In this document: positions 5,152 to 11,854 of the stretch, piece after piece
Layout of the letters: each line of letters opens with the position of its first letter
How positions within the stretch are numbered: the first letter of the stretch is position 1
Program-made: the position numbers and the translations under genes
From: a virus
Reading direction: 5' to 3' (one strand)
Length of the DNA stretch: 31,471 nt
Virus record (IMG/VR): IMGVR_UViG_3300046722_000188
Coordinates: 1 to 31,471 of that record
Notes under the pieces: model-generated
The model's input: the letters and a program-made list of their open reading frames with translations, nothing else
Databases searched by the model: none
What the model was told of the DNA's origin: nothing

Positions 5152-5274
5152 TTGCAGGACGCGATCACATTTCGCAGGTGCGTATGCATCGTAGCCGAAA
5201 CACCGGCTGAGCGCGCAACCTTCCGGTCAACCAATGACGTAACGATTACGTCAGGGTCACGTCTGGGATGGTGA
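5152..5274 (+). CDS. possible small gene with TTG start, 40 aa
   Basis: TTG 5152 follows AAAGGA (5138-5143) at 8 bases. The frame MQDAITFRRCVCIVAETPAERA runs to TGA 5272-5274, overlapping the next ATG at 5268. The chain-like overlap and good ribosome site favour it; the rare start and short length do not. The palindrome 5235-5253 lies inside it. No family is recognised. Confidence 0.3.
   Translation: MQDAITFRRCVCIVAETPAERATFRSTNDVTITSGSRLGW
5235..5253. promoter_or_regulatory. 19-base perfect palindrome (operator candidate)
   Basis: TGACGTAA (5235-5242), CGA, TTACGTCA (5246-5253). A dyad of 8-bp arms with a 3-base centre is typical of a dimeric regulator site. It lies 15 bases before ATG 5268 and could control the downstream early genes. 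It does not resemble the O1/O2 operators, so another protein would bind it. Confidence 0.5.
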
Positions 5275-5495
5275 CGCTCACCAACGGGACCGACCGCACC
5301 TGGTCGATGCAGGCCGAATCGGACCGCGACCAGGCCATCGCGCTGATAAAGGACGCACGCCAGCGCATCTGCGACGTGCGGTTGCTGCTGAACCACTACG
5401 ACACCTCGCTGTCGTACAAGCTGGATGCCTTCCAGCGCGAGCTCAACGACCGTTTGGGTGGCCTGCTTGTCGCGCGGGAAGACGCTCAGTCGTGA
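5268..5495 (+). CDS. hypothetical coiled-coil protein, 75 aa
   Basis: A mostly helical protein. After MVTLTNGTDRTWSM comes a long helix (QAESDRDQAIALIKDARQRI) and a second one (SYKLDAFQRELNDRLGGLLVARED), together suggesting a helical hairpin or coiled coil. ATG 5268 or GTG 5271 could be the start, and the ribosome site is weak. The stop overlaps the next gene (GTGA). No family is recognised. Confidence 0.55.
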   Translation: MVTLTNGTDRTWSMQAESDRDQAIALIKDARQRICDVRLLLNHYDTSLSYKLDAFQRELNDRLGGLLVAREDAQS

Positions 5496-5623
5496 ACTGG
5501 GACGAGATCGTCTACCGCGTCACCCTGCTGGCGGTGATCCTGGGCCTGGTCTGGCTGGTGTTCGCGCCCATGCCCAACGGCGAGCCTCTGCTGCAGCTCA
5601 CCCACCAGGCGTACATCGCATGA
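5492..5623 (+). CDS. small single-span membrane protein, 43 aa
   Basis: GTG 5492 overlaps the upstream stop (GTGA) and the frame ends at TGA 5621-5623, which overlaps the next start (ATGA). The product MNWDEIVYRVTLLAVILGLV continues into a hydrophobic helix (about residues 9-26) and a short polar tail (NGEPLLQLTHQAYIA). One membrane span with a short N-terminus is likely. Both overlaps support translation. Function is unknown. A superinfection-exclusion role is possible for an early membrane peptide but is not shown. Confidence 0.55.
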   Translation: MNWDEIVYRVTLLAVILGLVWLVFAPMPNGEPLLQLTHQAYIA

Positions 5624-5868
5624 CGACGGTGCCCTCGATTCGGATGACCGCCGCGGTGGAGGGTGCGTACACGAAGTACGTCTCGGACCACCACGGCGAT
5701 CTGTCCGACGTCGAGGGGTTCGCCAGCACGATGTTCAACGCCGGCGCCCGCCACGCGGTGACGGCAATGGTCATCTTCGGTGACATCGTGCCGCAGCTCC
5801 ACCGCATCGAAGGCAAGGTCAAAGCCTTGCTCGAGCTGCTCGAAGCTTTTTCAGAGGAGGAGCCCTGA
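5620..5868 (+). CDS. hypothetical protein, 82 aa
   Basis: ATG 5620 overlaps the previous stop. The protein begins MTTVPSIRMTAAVEGAYTKYV and has a helical core (GFASTMFNAGARHAVTAMVIFGD) and a C-terminal helix rich in Leu and Glu (KVKALLELLEAFSEEEP). It is soluble, with no cysteine and no recognised domain. The stop overlaps the next ATG (TGATG), and a strong GGAGG for that gene lies within its last codons. Confidence 0.6.
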   Translation: MTTVPSIRMTAAVEGAYTKYVSDHHGDLSDVEGFASTMFNAGARHAVTAMVIFGDIVPQLHRIEGKVKALLELLEAFSEEEP

Positions 5869-6140
5869 TGGCGTATGTCATCAAGCTCGAGGGACTGGCC
5901 GTGGGACGGCCGAGCGAGTACGACGGCGAGTACCTGTCGTTCTACGATCCTGGCGCGGGCGAGCCGGGCGAGTGCCGGCTGGACACGGTGACCGATCCGC
6001 GGGAGGCGCGCCACTTCGCCACGTTCCAGGACGCGGTCAGGGTCTGGCAGGCTGACGATCCACGCCAGCCAGTGCGTGACGACGGGAAACCAAACCGTCC
6101 TTTGACTGCCTATTCGGTGTCGATCGAACCGGTGACCTGA
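5868..6140 (+). CDS. hypothetical protein, 90 aa
   Basis: ATG 5868 has a strong GAGGAGGAG ribosome site just upstream. The protein begins MAYVIKLEGLAVGRPSEYDG and has a beta-rich first half (EYLSFYDPGAGEPGECRLDTVTD), then a helix (ARHFATFQDAVRVWQADD) and a final strand (YSVSIEPVT). The pattern is that of a small compact alpha/beta protein. Its family is not recognised. It lies directly before the RusA gene, so a role in DNA processing is possible by position only. Confidence 0.6.
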   Translation: MAYVIKLEGLAVGRPSEYDGEYLSFYDPGAGEPGECRLDTVTDPREARHFATFQDAVRVWQADDPRQPVRDDGKPNRPLTAYSVSIEPVT

Positions 6141-6143
6141 GAG

Positions 6144-6494
6144 ATGCTGCTGGCGGCGTTCGTGGTCCCAGGTCAGCCCGTTCCCAAGGCACGAGCTCGG
6201 GTGGTGGGCCGGCACGCGTACACGCCGCGCCGCACACGCGATGCGGAGGAGCGGATAGCCCAGCGGCTGGTGGTGACGCACCCGCATCTGCGGCCCTCGG
6301 TAGCGCGATTACGCGCGGTGCTGCGGTTTCACATCAAGGGTCAGCGGGGCGATGCCGACAATTTTGGAAAGCTCGTGCTCGACGCCCTGCAGGGCCGGGC
6401 ATACGTCAACGACTCTCAAGTCGACCAGGTCGACGTGACGATGGTCCGTTGTTCACCCGAGCCGCGTACGGAAATCGAGCTGTGGCAACTGTGA
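6144..6494 (+). CDS. rusA: RusA-family Holliday junction resolvase
   Basis: A 116-residue protein with the RusA layout. The N-terminal strand VPGQPVPKARARVV is typical of RusA. The family's acidic centre DADNFGKLVLDALQ contains the metal-binding Asp pair and the conserved Asn/Lys, and it is followed by AYVNDSQVDQVDV with the further conserved Asp residues. RusA enzymes are homodimers that cut four-way junctions, here to resolve recombination or replication intermediates before packaging. Length is normal for the family (about 115-130). It lies with Rad52-type, initiator and loader genes in the early operon. Its stop overlaps the next start (GTGA). Confidence 0.9.
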   Translation: MLLAAFVVPGQPVPKARARVVGRHAYTPRRTRDAEERIAQRLVVTHPHLRPSVARLRAVLRFHIKGQRGDADNFGKLVLDALQGRAYVNDSQVDQVDVTMVRCSPEPRTEIELWQL

Positions 6495-6883
6495 GAGCGA
6501 TCGTGGCGGCCTCGTTGCTGGTGACCACGCTGCTCAGCACTTCGACGGCCCAGGCGCGAGACGTAGGCGACGACCCCGTACCGGTGGTAGTGGACGATAC
6601 CCAGGACCAGGTGGTCGAGGCCGTCGTCGAGCCGGTGGTGGTAGAGAACCCGCGGTTGGCGTGTATTCGGCGCATAGAGAGCCACAACGACCCCAACGCG
6701 ACCAACCGGTACTCGGGTGCGATGGGGCTGTACCAGTTCCTGCCGTCGACGTGGAGGACCACGCCGCAGGGACGGGCGGGATTGAGCGCGTACGACCCGG
6801 TCGCGGCCACGGCGGCGGCGAACTGGATGCTGTCGGTTGGCAGGGCGCGCGAGTGGGACGCGGTGAGGTTCTACGGATGCTGA
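6491..6883 (+). CDS. secreted Rpf-like lytic transglycosylase
   Basis: GTG 6491 overlaps the RusA stop. The product starts MRAIVAASLLVTTLLSTSTAQA, a clear signal peptide with an AQA cleavage site, followed by an acidic Val-rich linker. The C-terminal ~75 residues form a lysozyme-like transglycosylase/Rpf domain: CIRRIESHNDPNATN with the candidate catalytic Glu, then SGAMGLYQFLPSTW, and a final RFYGC. The two Cys at the ends of the domain probably form the disulphide seen in this family. Rpf-like enzymes cut glycan strands. It is odd in an early operon between recombination genes, far from the lysis and virion genes. It may be exported in lysogens or early in infection, or be a host-derived accessory gene. 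Confidence 0.8.
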   Translation: MRAIVAASLLVTTLLSTSTAQARDVGDDPVPVVVDDTQDQVVEAVVEPVVVENPRLACIRRIESHNDPNATNRYSGAMGLYQFLPSTWRTTPQGRAGLSAYDPVAATAAANWMLSVGRAREWDAVRFYGC

Positions 6884-6884
6884 C

Positions 6885-7076
6885 ATGAATAGAGCGGCCC
6901 GCCAGAAGTACCTCGATGAGATCTACGCGCTGGACAACGCCGGCCGTCGGCGCCGCAGTCTGACCGAGGTCATTGTCGTCGCCACGATTTGGGGAGTGAT
7001 CCTCGGGGTCAGCGTGCTGATCCTGGTGGGGTCGGTCTTTCTCATAGTCGCGGTGGTGAGGCAGTTTCTCCCATGA
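6885..7076 (+). CDS. small membrane protein, 63 aa
   Basis: The protein begins MNRAARQKYLDEIYALDNAG, a polar helical N-terminus, then RRRRSLTEV and a single hydrophobic helix from about residue 28 to 58 (VIVVATIWGVILGVSVLILV and on). The Arg cluster before the helix predicts the N-terminus inside the cell. The ATG lies just after the transglycosylase stop and the end overlaps the next start (ATGA). The family is unknown. Its place beside a secreted wall enzyme suggests a membrane-linked partner, by context only. Confidence 0.6.
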   Translation: MNRAARQKYLDEIYALDNAGRRRRSLTEVIVVATIWGVILGVSVLILVGSVFLIVAVVRQFLP

Positions 7077-7285
7077 CGCGCTGGGTGCTGGTGGAGCTCG
7101 AGGAGGAATTGCCCGTGTATCGGCAGGTGGGCCTGTTCTGCGCCTTCCAGCAACTACCGGGTGTCGTGAGCGTCTGCGACCTGGAAGCGATCTCGCAGAC
7201 CACGCTGGACGTGCTGCTGCTGGGGCCAACCGAACCGGTGAGTCGTCCAGCCAGACGGGTCAAGCAACTGGACTTCATGACATGA
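7073..7285 (+). CDS. hypothetical protein, 70 aa
   Basis: ATG 7073 overlaps the previous stop. It begins MTRWVLVELEEELPVYRQVG, and a short alternation of strand-like segments (GVVSVCDLEAISQTTLDVLLLG) suggests a small alpha/beta domain. It has two cysteines with no clear metal motif. The stop overlaps the next ATG. No family is recognised. Confidence 0.55.
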   Translation: MTRWVLVELEEELPVYRQVGLFCAFQQLPGVVSVCDLEAISQTTLDVLLLGPTEPVSRPARRVKQLDFMT

Positions 7286-7464
7286 GCAACTACCTGGACG
7301 ACTTCGCTGACGAGATGCAGCGGGTGGCAGACCGGCTGCTCGAGGAGCCGGCGCACTTTCAACAATATTTTGCACGCCATCTTTTGGAAGACCGCAAGAC
7401 GGTGCTGATGCTGGCACTCCGAGAACCAGAACCTGAACCAGTGACGGGGAGGACCGAGAACTGA
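7282..7464 (+). CDS. hypothetical acidic protein, 60 aa
   Basis: A helical protein (MSNYLDDFADEMQRVADRLL, then HFQQYFARHLLEDRKTVLML) with an acidic, proline-containing tail. Both ends overlap neighbouring genes by a few bases. There is no membrane segment and no metal site. It lies directly before the Rad52-type gene, but a functional link cannot be shown. Confidence 0.55.
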   Translation: MSNYLDDFADEMQRVADRLLEEPAHFQQYFARHLLEDRKTVLMLALREPEPEPVTGRTEN

Positions 7465-8024
7465 TGAGCACCGCGGTGCAGATACGACAGGCAGATGCCG
7501 AGGCCGACGCGGCGGCACGGGCCGAATTCCAGCGCGACCAGGGTGGCCAGCAGTCCACGCCACACTGCGCGGTGCAGGGCTGCACGGCTGAAGGCAAGGT
7601 AGTGCGTGAAAGCGTCCGGTACTGCGCGGACCACGCGCCGATTCTGATGACCGACGCGGGCACGCCAACGCCCGCGGGATGGCGCGTGATCGGCGAGCGA
7701 CTGCGGCGCCCGATGCCCACCAGAGCTCGCCCAGGCCGCGGCAATCAGACCTTCCAGTACGTCACCGCCAGACAGGTGCAGGACCGTCTCGACGAGGTCG
7801 TGTCACCAGGCAACTGGTCAACGCATTACTTCGTCGTCGACCAGGTCGGGCCAATCGTCGAATGCACCCTCACGGTCTTCGGCGTGGCCAAAGCCGACGT
7901 CGGCATGTGCAACGCTCCCGAGAAACCCGAGCTGGAGGCCGCCAAATCGGCGTTCTCGGATGCGCTCAAACGTGCGGCTGTGCAGTGGGGCATCGCCAGG
8001 TTCATCGGTCAGGACGATGACTGA
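7464..8024 (+). CDS. Rad52/Rad22-family single-strand annealing protein
   Basis: A 186-residue protein. Residues ~30-60 hold a small Cys/His cluster (CAVQGCTAEG, later RYCADHAP) that may bind zinc. The second half has the hallmarks of the Rad52/Rad22 annealing domain: YVTARQVQDRLDEVVSPGNW, then a beta sheet (VECTLTVFGVAKADVG) and the signature helix AAKSAFSDALKRAAVQWGIARFIG. Such phage proteins form rings on single-stranded DNA and anneal complementary strands, the job of Red-beta in lambda. No partner exonuclease is recognised in this window. The domain lies in the replication block, next to RusA and the initiator. The N-terminal zinc cluster is not part of the usual fold and may aid DNA or protein contact. 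Confidence 0.88.
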   Translation: MSTAVQIRQADAEADAAARAEFQRDQGGQQSTPHCAVQGCTAEGKVVRESVRYCADHAPILMTDAGTPTPAGWRVIGERLRRPMPTRARPGRGNQTFQYVTARQVQDRLDEVVSPGNWSTHYFVVDQVGPIVECTLTVFGVAKADVGMCNAPEKPELEAAKSAFSDALKRAAVQWGIARFIGQDDD

Positions 8025-8229
8025 GCACCAGGCGATCGGCATTCTGCGACGGTGCCGACGCTGCGATTGCTGGCAGTCCATCGAGCACTTCGACGAGCTC
8101 GGCAAGTTGTGTAAGGCGTGCTGCTCCCACAAGGGCACCGCCAACCGGAGGATCGCGCATATGCGGGGCATCGTGCTCACGCCGAAAGCCCGCGCGTATC
8201 TCAACGAAGGGAGGGTGGTGGCAGCCTGA
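8017..8229 (+). CDS. small zinc-ribbon-like protein, 70 aa
   Basis: ATG 8017 overlaps the end of the Rad52-type gene by 8 bases. The sequence CRRCDCWQSIEHF, followed by LCKACCSHKGTANRR, gives two CxxC pairs about 20 residues apart, a zinc-ribbon pattern also seen at the N-terminus of many phage HNH-type proteins. No HNH residues follow, and the remaining ~25 residues are basic and helical. It may be a stand-alone nucleic-acid-binding ribbon. Confidence 0.6.
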   Translation: MTEHQAIGILRRCRRCDCWQSIEHFDELGKLCKACCSHKGTANRRIAHMRGIVLTPKARAYLNEGRVVAA

Positions 8230-8230
8230 T

Positions 8231-9064
8231 ATGCCAGCAAAACGTCTGCCGTGGTTCAAGGTGTGGGTGGGTGCTACGCGACATGAGAAGGTCGCCACCC
8301 TCAGCGATACAGACTTTCGGACATGGGTGGAGCTGCTCGACGCGGGCGCCCAGCAGAGCGTCCGCGGTCACTTCGACAGTGCCGCCAGCGCCGCCGCCGT
8401 CGTGCGCCGACCGCTGGCCTCGGTCAAGCGGTTGATCGCCGCCAGACTGTTGGACGACCAGCCAGACGGGGTGTGGCTGCACGACTGGCCAGACTGGCAG
8501 CGATGGGCTCCCGAAGATGACGCGATCGACTCACGAAGCACTCCTGAACGACTCACGAACAACACGCGAACGACTCACGAACAACACGTGAACGTCAACG
8601 GAACAACACGCGAACGCCCCTCGCGCGGGGCTGAGCGCGCGAAGACGAAAGACGTAGACGTAGAAGAAGACGTAGAAGACGTAAAACCCCCGCTGCTGCC
8701 GCAGCACCCCCAGGGGACAACGGCAGCAGAATTTTCAATCGAAGAGCAAGATCGCATCGACGCGGTGACGGTCGTCCTCGAGTCGTTCGGCATCTCCCAC
8801 GATCCCGGGTTGTGGAGAAAAACCCTCGACACCTACGGGGGCCTCGACCTCCAGGCCGAAGCGCTCAAACAAGCCGACTGGATGCGCCGCCACAAGATCA
8901 AAACGTGCTCCACCGCTCGCTACCTCGAGTGGCTGAACCGGGTCCGCAACGACACACGCCCCACCTCCCACGCCGACGCCGCGGCCGCCGCGGAGGCCGC
9001 CAAACTCGCGTACTTCGAGCAGGAATTCGGCTACCTGCGGAACAAGACCAGCGTGGCGTCCTGA
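8231..9064 (+). CDS. DnaD/O-like phage replication initiator
   Basis: A 277-residue protein. The N-terminal ~95 residues (PWFKVWVGATRHEKVATLSD, then RPLASVKRLIAARLLDD and GVWLHDWPDWQRW) resemble the winged-helix domain of phage replisome organisers. A low-complexity linker (about 97-155) is rich in Thr, Asn, Arg and then Asp, Glu, Val. A helical C-terminal domain (IEEQDRIDAVTVVLESFGI to the end) resembles DnaD-type loader-contact domains. It would bind the origin and recruit the loader encoded next. The DNA that codes for the linker carries the iterons of a likely origin, the same plan as lambda O. Its stop overlaps the loader start (TGATG). Confidence 0.72.
   Translation: MPAKRLPWFKVWVGATRHEKVATLSDTDFRTWVELLDAGAQQSVRGHFDSAASAAAVVRRPLASVKRLIAARLLDDQPDGVWLHDWPDWQRWAPEDDAIDSRSTPERLTNNTRTTHEQHVNVNGTTRERPSRGAERAKTKDVDVEEDVEDVKPPLLPQHPQGTTAAEFSIEEQDRIDAVTVVLESFGISHDPGLWRKTLDTYGGLDLQAEALKQADWMRRHKIKTCSTARYLEWLNRVRNDTRPTSHADAAAAAEAAKLAYFEQEFGYLRNKTSVAS
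8524..8690. other. candidate replication origin inside the initiator gene
   Basis: Four direct repeats with a 22-bp period start at 8524, 8546, 8568 and 8590. Repeats 2 and 3 share 21 identical bases made of GAACGACTCAC then GAACAACACG. Repeat 4 keeps the second half, and repeat 1 matches at about 16 of 22 positions. A GCCCC/GGGGC hairpin follows (8616-8631), then a purine- and A-rich stretch (8641-8686) with repeats of GACGTAGA. Iterons, an easily melted tract and position within an initiator gene match the layout of lambda ori. Confidence 0.7.
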
Positions 9065-10023
9065 TGCGCTCACTCACCGCGCTCCTCCATCCCACCGCCG
9101 CGGACCGTACGCCCGTCGCTGCCTGGCCGCTCGAGAACATCCTGCGCCTGCCCCACACGCTCACCCTGCAGGCCCTCCTCGCCACCGTCGCCCTCGATGA
9201 CCCTGGCGGCCTCGATCGCCTCCGCCGTCTCGAACGCCAGCTCGTCGACGCCCACGAACGTGACCTCCTGGCCGCGGATTTGCCACCGGGGTGCTGGTGC
9301 TACGGCGCCGGCGGCAAGGACGAACGCGCCGTGCTGCTGCCAGGCGACGAGGTGCCACTGGTACTCAGCACGTACTGCGGCTGCGCCATCGGCCAGGTCC
9401 GCAAACTCGCCGACGACGATCTGCGCCAGCAGTCCAGAACCTGGCAGCACCAGGCCCGCCTGATGGGCATCTGGGAGGGCGCCAGAATCCCCGAGCGATT
9501 CGCTGCCTGCAGCTTCGCCACGTTCCCCAGCTCACCCACCACCGATCTGACGATCGCCTCGTTGCGTGCGTGGCTGCTGAGTCCCGGCTGGGCCATCGTG
9601 CTGATGGGTAACTTCGGCGTGGGCAAGACCGGTCTTGCCATCAGTGCCCTCCGCGAGGTCGCCGAGCTTCAGCGCCGTCCTGGCCTGTTCGTCAAAACGC
9701 CCGACTTGCTCGCCCGCATCAAGGCCACCTACGCCAAAGACGCCACCACCACCGAAGCCACCGTGCTCGACAGTCTCCGCACCGTGGACTACCTGGTGCT
9801 CGACGACATCGGCGCCGACAAAGACACCGATTGGGCCACATCGATGCTGTTCCAGGTGCTCGACGATCGCCACGACCACCAGCGCAAAACCATCGTCACC
9901 ACCAATCTCGACCACATGCATCTGGGCATGCACCTCGGCGCCCGCACCATGCGCCGCTTCGAGGAGGACACGGTGTTTCTGACCGTGGACGGTCCTAACC
10001 TGCGCCGGAGCGACGCCGCATGA
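9064..10023 (+). CDS. DnaC/IstB-like helicase loader ATPase
   Basis: A 319-residue AAA+ protein. ATG 9064 overlaps the initiator stop. Walker A is GNFGVGKTGLAIS (around residue 182) and Walker B is YLVLDDIGADK. A sensor-type segment KTIVTTNLD and a C-terminal arginine-bearing stretch (GARTMRRFEED) complete the DnaC/IstB pattern. An N-terminal domain of about 125 residues contains CWC and CGC pairs about 30 residues apart, which probably bind zinc. It would load the host replicative helicase at the phage origin together with the upstream initiator (the lambda O-P arrangement). IstB transposition helpers share the fold, but no transposase is nearby, so a replication role is preferred. Confidence 0.85.
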   Translation: MRSLTALLHPTAADRTPVAAWPLENILRLPHTLTLQALLATVALDDPGGLDRLRRLERQLVDAHERDLLAADLPPGCWCYGAGGKDERAVLLPGDEVPLVLSTYCGCAIGQVRKLADDDLRQQSRTWQHQARLMGIWEGARIPERFAACSFATFPSSPTTDLTIASLRAWLLSPGWAIVLMGNFGVGKTGLAISALREVAELQRRPGLFVKTPDLLARIKATYAKDATTTEATVLDSLRTVDYLVLDDIGADKDTDWATSMLFQVLDDRHDHQRKTIVTTNLDHMHLGMHLGARTMRRFEEDTVFLTVDGPNLRRSDAA

Positions 10024-10994
10024 TCCGCTTTGAAGCGCCGTTGGATTTCGACCTTCCGGACTATGCGCTGGCGCCAGATGGAACGCTGATGCCCATCGAC
10101 GAAGCTCTGCGCCAACGCGCCGTGCAGCGCCGCCGACGACCAGGTGTGAAACAACCACTGGTCGACCGGTACATCGCCGATGGCCAATGGCCGATCATCA
10201 AGAACGGCGATCTGGTCGGGTGTTCGGATGGCACGGACCAGAAGGTCGAATGGGCCTACCAGATTTTCCGACGCCAGGTCGGCATCTGCCATCGTATCGC
10301 CCAGAAGTGGGGCGAACGCTGCATGCTGCTCGACACGAATTCCGGTCCCGGTGGCTACTGCTGGGAGGCCGACAACGGCAACCGGTTCTCTCGAATATTG
10401 CTCCGTGGGACTCCGTTGCAATTTCTCCGAGCGGTCCATGACAGTCCGTGGCTCAACCAGTGGGCCGTCGCGTTTATTGACGCCCAGGAACGGTATTCAC
10501 TGGACCTCTCGCGTCGGATCGAGGAAGCTCGGCTGCGTGGTATGCCGCTGCCGCCGAGCATTGAAATTGCCACCGGCCACAATGTCGCACTAGCGCCAGA
10601 TTGGGTTCGGCGACACTTTCGGTTCGGTGAGCGGCCGTTCGGCCTGGTCGTCCATGATGCCAACAACAGCGTCGATCCGGAGTTGATGGCCGAGTTGGGG
10701 GCACTGCCGCAACTGTCGCGGGTTGACTTCATGGTTTACGTCGCCGCGGCCAATCACAAATGGCATCGCGGTGAACGTCCCGGACCGCTTATCGACTGCC
10801 TGTCTCCCGCACGAAAGGACGTGTGGCTGATCGGCCCGGTGAACGGTCACTGGCAACACGTCTGGCTGCTTGGCACTCGCTGGCAGAGCTACCCCGAGTA
10901 CACAAAGATCGATTTCGTGAGATGGGATTCACCGGAAGGTCAGGCGCGGTGGGAGTGTCTGACCACGACGAAAGCGGAGCGCCGCAGGAGGTGA
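10020..10994 (+). CDS. TcmP-like protein with methyltransferase-like fold
   Basis: A 324-residue protein. The segment KVEWAYQIFRRQVGICHRIAQ, followed by CMLLDTNSGPGGYCWE, resembles three-Cys-motif partner (TcmP) proteins, whose core is a class I methyltransferase-like fold with a D-x-x-x-G-P-G loop. A later segment (FGLVVHDANNSVDPELM, then RVDFMVYVAAANHKWHR) fits the second conserved part of that family. The usual DPNG is HDANNS here, so the active site may have changed. TcmP function is not established. Start ATG 10020 overlaps the loader stop. Third codon positions look less GC-rich than in the flanking genes, which may mean recent acquisition. The family call is by eye and tentative. Confidence 0.45.
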   Translation: MIRFEAPLDFDLPDYALAPDGTLMPIDEALRQRAVQRRRRPGVKQPLVDRYIADGQWPIIKNGDLVGCSDGTDQKVEWAYQIFRRQVGICHRIAQKWGERCMLLDTNSGPGGYCWEADNGNRFSRILLRGTPLQFLRAVHDSPWLNQWAVAFIDAQERYSLDLSRRIEEARLRGMPLPPSIEIATGHNVALAPDWVRRHFRFGERPFGLVVHDANNSVDPELMAELGALPQLSRVDFMVYVAAANHKWHRGERPGPLIDCLSPARKDVWLIGPVNGHWQHVWLLGTRWQSYPEYTKIDFVRWDSPEGQARWECLTTTKAERRRR

Positions 10995-11122
10995 ACCTCA
11001 GGTGTCTCGTCCTGGGGCACCGCTGGCGGTTCTGGGTCCGTGCCCCCCAGGAAAGCCATGAGCTCGCCCTCGATCGCTGCGAACGTTGTTCTGCTCTGAA
11101 ACCTCATTGGAGTCGCTCGTGA
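10955..11122 (+). CDS. small Cys/His protein, 55 aa
   Basis: GTG 10955 gives [20 protein letters not shown], then GHRWRFWV and [13 protein letters not shown]. The C...GH...CxxC pattern resembles small phage proteins with a single zinc site. GTG 10991, which overlaps the upstream stop (GTGA), would give a 43-residue form with AGGAG directly adjacent. Either way the Cys/His residues are kept. Its stop overlaps the homing endonuclease start. Confidence 0.5.
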   Translation: MSDHDESGAPQEVNLRCLVLGHRWRFWVRAPQESHELALDRCERCSALKPHWSRS

Positions 11123-11631
11123 GTCAAGGCGATGAGCGCGTCGGGGTCATTCCTCTCAGTCAGGGACTCGTCGCAATGGTCGATATCGAGGATCTGGCAG
11201 CACTAGCTATGCACAAGTGGTCGGCAACAGCAGGACGGCACACCTTCTACGCCGTCCGGACAGTGTTCGTGGATGTCCGTCAGACAATGGTGCGCATGCA
11301 CCGCGTCATCGCAGGAGCGAGGCCTACGGATGTCGTCGATCACATCGACGGCAACGGACTCGACAATCGACGCGCCAATCTACGCATCGTGTCCCATAGT
11401 CAGAACCTTTGGAACGCACCTAGCTACAAGCCAAGTTCGAGTGGTTTCCGTGGTGTATCGCTGATTCGCCGCGGGAAGAAATGGACGGCATGGTGCGCCT
11501 CGATCAGGGACGGAGTAAGGATCCGACACCTCGGGTACTTCGCTACTGCTGAGGAGGCCGCCAGGGCTTACGACACTGCTGCATTACGGATACGTGGCGA
11601 GTTCGCCCGCCTGAATTTTGGAGACCTGTAA
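11119..11631 (+). CDS. HNH-AP2 homing endonuclease
   Basis: GTG 11119 overlaps the previous stop, giving 170 residues. The first ~50 residues ([20 protein letters not shown], then YAVRTV) are the usual lead-in of phage HNH endonucleases. The HNH core follows: [20 protein letters not shown] and then [19 protein letters not shown]. The C-terminal AP2 DNA-binding domain is clear ([20 protein letters not shown], then [20 protein letters not shown]). Such enzymes cut intron- or gene-free target sites and spread by repair. It appears free-standing, without intron features. It probably inserted between two small genes; a 15-codon frame directly after it may be a leftover. Confidence 0.92.
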   Translation: MSQGDERVGVIPLSQGLVAMVDIEDLAALAMHKWSATAGRHTFYAVRTVFVDVRQTMVRMHRVIAGARPTDVVDHIDGNGLDNRRANLRIVSHSQNLWNAPSYKPSSSGFRGVSLIRRGKKWTAWCASIRDGVRIRHLGYFATAEEAARAYDTAALRIRGEFARLNFGDL

Positions 11632-11678
11632 TGCTCGTCGATACAAAGACCACCCCTCACTGGTCACGTCCCGCATGA
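11631..11678 (+). CDS. 15-codon linking frame, possible remnant
   Basis: ATG 11631 overlaps the endonuclease stop (TAATG). The frame reads [15 protein letters not shown] and its stop overlaps the next ATG at 11675 (ATGA). The double overlap suggests a coupling peptide or the end of a gene broken when the endonuclease inserted. It is too short to identify. Confidence 0.2.
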   Translation: MLVDTKTTPHWSRPA

Positions 11679-11854
11679 CTGACTACGCCCTGGTCACTCT
11701 TCGCGACCTGGCCCGCAAAATGATCGTCCTCGAAGCCAAAGCCAGAGCCGCCCTCGACCACGGCGACGACCTCAAGGCCCGCCAACTCTGGTTTCAGCGC
11801 GTCCAGGTCACCCGCCTCAGGTCTGCAAAACTGCGGGAGTACTGGCGCCGATGA
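11675..11854 (+). CDS. small helical protein, 59 aa
   Basis: ATG 11675 is preferred; a TTG at 11618 in the same frame would add 19 residues and overlap the endonuclease gene. The protein (MTDYALVTLRDLARKMIVLE, then LKARQLWFQRVQVTRLRSAK) is helical and basic with evenly spaced Leu/Val. The stop overlaps the next start (ATGA). It may pair with the following coiled-coil protein. No family is recognised. Confidence 0.55.
   Translation: MTDYALVTLRDLARKMIVLEAKARAALDHGDDLKARQLWFQRVQVTRLRSAKLREYWRR

Noticed and set aside
5103-5208. CTG-started frame after AAGGAGGT
   Set aside because: CTG starts are very rare and the frame is out of register with the TTG candidate. It has no protein-like pattern.
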